From JAAYLU01 sp964458805 (GTDB taxonomy: Bacteria > Synergistota > Synergistia > Synergistales > Aminobacteriaceae): 6,667 bases of DNA. This document shows, piece by piece, positions 5,571 to 6,667 of the stretch. The translations under genes and the position numbers were made by a program. Below the pieces are notes generated by a model. The model saw only the letters and a list, made by a program, of their open reading frames with translations, had not been told where the DNA came from and ran no database searches. Numbering within the stretch: position 1 is the first letter of the stretch; every line of letters starts with the position of its first letter. The DNA lies in the NCBI GenBank assembly GCA_964458805.1, contig CAYWKH010000116.1:1-6667 (forward strand), read 5' to 3'.

Positions 5571-6667
5571 TCAGCCGTCCTCCTCCGGGTGAGGGGAGGG
5601 GGCGGCGAAGATGGCGAGCTTCAGCTCGGCGTCGTCGAGAAGCTTGTACTCGGGGCGTCTGCCGGACAGTTCCTCGCTCTCCGTGATAATGATGGGGACT
5701 CCCTCTCCGCGCCTGTCCATGATGAACTCTCTCTTGCTGCCGACCGCGTTGTAGTTCATCGGGCAGCGCGCCAGCAGGGAGCTGATCAGCTCGTTTCGCG
5801 ACGACTGGCGCTCGGAGAGGCTATCGACCGTCATGGTGTTCGGTATAGTGCCGGGGGAGTAGAGCTCCAGCCGGTCGGAGAATACGTGCAGGCGGATCTT
5901 CGCGCCGAATATCGAGTAGTCGCGGTGCGCGACCGCGTTGGTGACGGCCTCGAAGACGGCGTTCATGGAGTATTGCGGTGTCTCTATCCGGTTCGGGGCC
6001 TTGACGGCGTAGACGCGCATGTTCCTCTCGACGAACTTGCACGCCTCCCTTATCTGGATGTCCAGCGGGCCCGCGATGTCGAGGGCGTCGATCTGGTGCG
6101 CCGCGCTCCGATCCTTCCAGCGGTAGCGGACGGCCTGTATGAACGCGCTCGAAAGGAAGGCGCGCGGGTCGTCCGACGCCATCAGGACGCCCCCCACCGT
6201 GGCCCGCACCGCACCCTCCTCGTCGACTGCGATCAGTTTCAGCTTGCCCAAAAACTCCCGGTCGTCCCGAGGGGATATGACGGTCCTGAACCTGCCCCAC
6301 AGGGAGGGGTTCAGGTCGTCCATCGAAGTGCCCGGGACCGCCTGCTCGTCGAAGCTCATGAACCTCGCCCTGCTCCTCTGCTGAAACAGTCTCGCCAGCG
6401 CGTCCGGCTTCATCTCGCGCTTCGAGCTGCCTATGCGCCTGAAGTAGCCGTTCGGACTCCTGTGTACGAACAGGCTTCGGGGGACGTCGACCCTCAGCAC
6501 GGCCCTATCCGCGCCGCTAGAGTCCTGGACGGCCAGCCTTCGGATGACGCAGTCAAGCGGAGGTTCGATCTGGTCGTTGCAGATCGACCTCAGCCAGTCC
6601 TCGACCGAGTCAAGCCTGTCCGGCGGGATGCCGGCGATCTCCCTAGTACTGTCGTCGACCCCGAGAA
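5571..6667 (-). CDS. AlbA_2/Schlafen-type ATP-binding putative regulator (N-terminus off window)
   Basis: The C-terminal 364 residues are visible; the frame stays open to the right edge, so the start lies beyond 6667. The GTG at 6498-6500 is internal, because conserved domain sequence continues upstream of it. The first part visible (GVDDSTREIAGIPP, then YFRRIGSSKREM at visible 74-85) is the C-terminal half of an AlbA_2 (Schlafen AlbA) nucleic-acid-binding domain. The middle has a GHKL-type ATPase-like module (HATPase_c_4) with EAVTNAVAHRDYS (visible 239-251) and LELYSPGTIP (266-275). The tail RRGEGVPIII...LSGRRPEYKL matches the ending I recall for this regulator type, so the C-terminus seems complete. 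Such proteins are often labelled transcriptional regulators or RecG-related helicases, though no helicase motifs are visible here. The real target and function are unknown. The gene is convergent with leuB, 11 bp away. Confidence 0.85.
   Translation of the reverse strand, partial: LGVDDSTREIAGIPPDRLDSVEDWLRSICNDQIEPPLDCVIRRLAVQDSSGADRAVLRVDVPRSLFVHRSPNGYFRRIGSSKREMKPDALARLFQQRSRARFMSFDEQAVPGTSMDDLNPSLWGRFRTVISPRDDREFLGKLKLIAVDEEGAVRATVGGVLMASDDPRAFLSSAFIQAVRYRWKDRSAAHQIDALDIAGPLDIQIREACKFVERNMRVYAVKAPNRIETPQYSMNAVFEAVTNAVAHRDYSIFGAKIRLHVFSDRLELYSPGTIPNTMTVDSLSERQSSRNELISSLLARCPMNYNAVGSKREFIMDRRGEGVPIIITESEELSGRRPEYKLLDDAELKLAIFAAPSPHPEEDG

Noticed and set aside
5571..5600. Possible terminator stem (CCTCCTC...GAGGGGAGG) near the end of leuB
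   Set aside because: The stem is short, contains a G-U pair and is not followed by a T run on either strand. It is also inside the coding end of the convergent gene.
1..6667. tRNA, rRNA, CRISPR arrays or transposase genes
   Set aside because: No matching sequence patterns were seen on either strand.

Overview
This window comes from a GC-rich bacterial chromosome, probably a draft or metagenome assembly because it contains a run of ten Ns. The core is a leucine biosynthesis operon, leuA-leuC-leuD-leuB. Frequent AGG (Arg) and ATA (Ile) codons in a high-GC background, the two-subunit archaeal-like LeuC/LeuD and a type-2 LeuB fit an anaerobic lineage such as Synergistota. That assignment is a guess from style and could not be checked by search.

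Bases 1-190 hold a small inverted repeat, a 38-bp copy of a dispersed repeat and a plausible promoter. Bases 191-660 encode a type II toxin-antitoxin pair: a 68-aa antitoxin and an 88-aa RelE/ParE-like toxin that overlap at GTGA. The pair is less GC-rich than the leu genes and lies between two same-orientation copies of the repeat (36 of 38 bases identical). The second copy is part of an 88-bp element with imperfect inverted ends, at 677-764.

Bases 780-1089 form the control region of the leu operon. They contain a near-consensus sigma-70 promoter (TTGACA, 17-bp spacer, CATAAT). A 31-codon leader peptide with three consecutive leucine codons follows, overlapping a hairpin, and then comes a strong intrinsic terminator just before leuA. 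The parts sit where a classical ribosome-stalling attenuator needs them. This is the most interesting signal in the window.

Bases 1090-5559 carry leuA (2-isopropylmalate synthase), leuC and leuD (isopropylmalate isomerase) and leuB (3-isopropylmalate dehydrogenase). They are packed so tightly (12-bp gap, 3-bp gap, 4-base overlap) that they must be one transcript. Together they convert 2-ketoisovalerate plus acetyl-CoA to the precursor of leucine. leuC is interrupted by the N run, whose length breaks the reading frame artificially.

Bases 5571-6667 hold the 3' part of a gene on the opposite strand. It encodes an AlbA_2 (Schlafen-type) plus GHKL ATPase-like protein, convergent with leuB and running off the right edge. 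No RNA genes, CRISPR arrays, transposases or clearly new multigene system were found.
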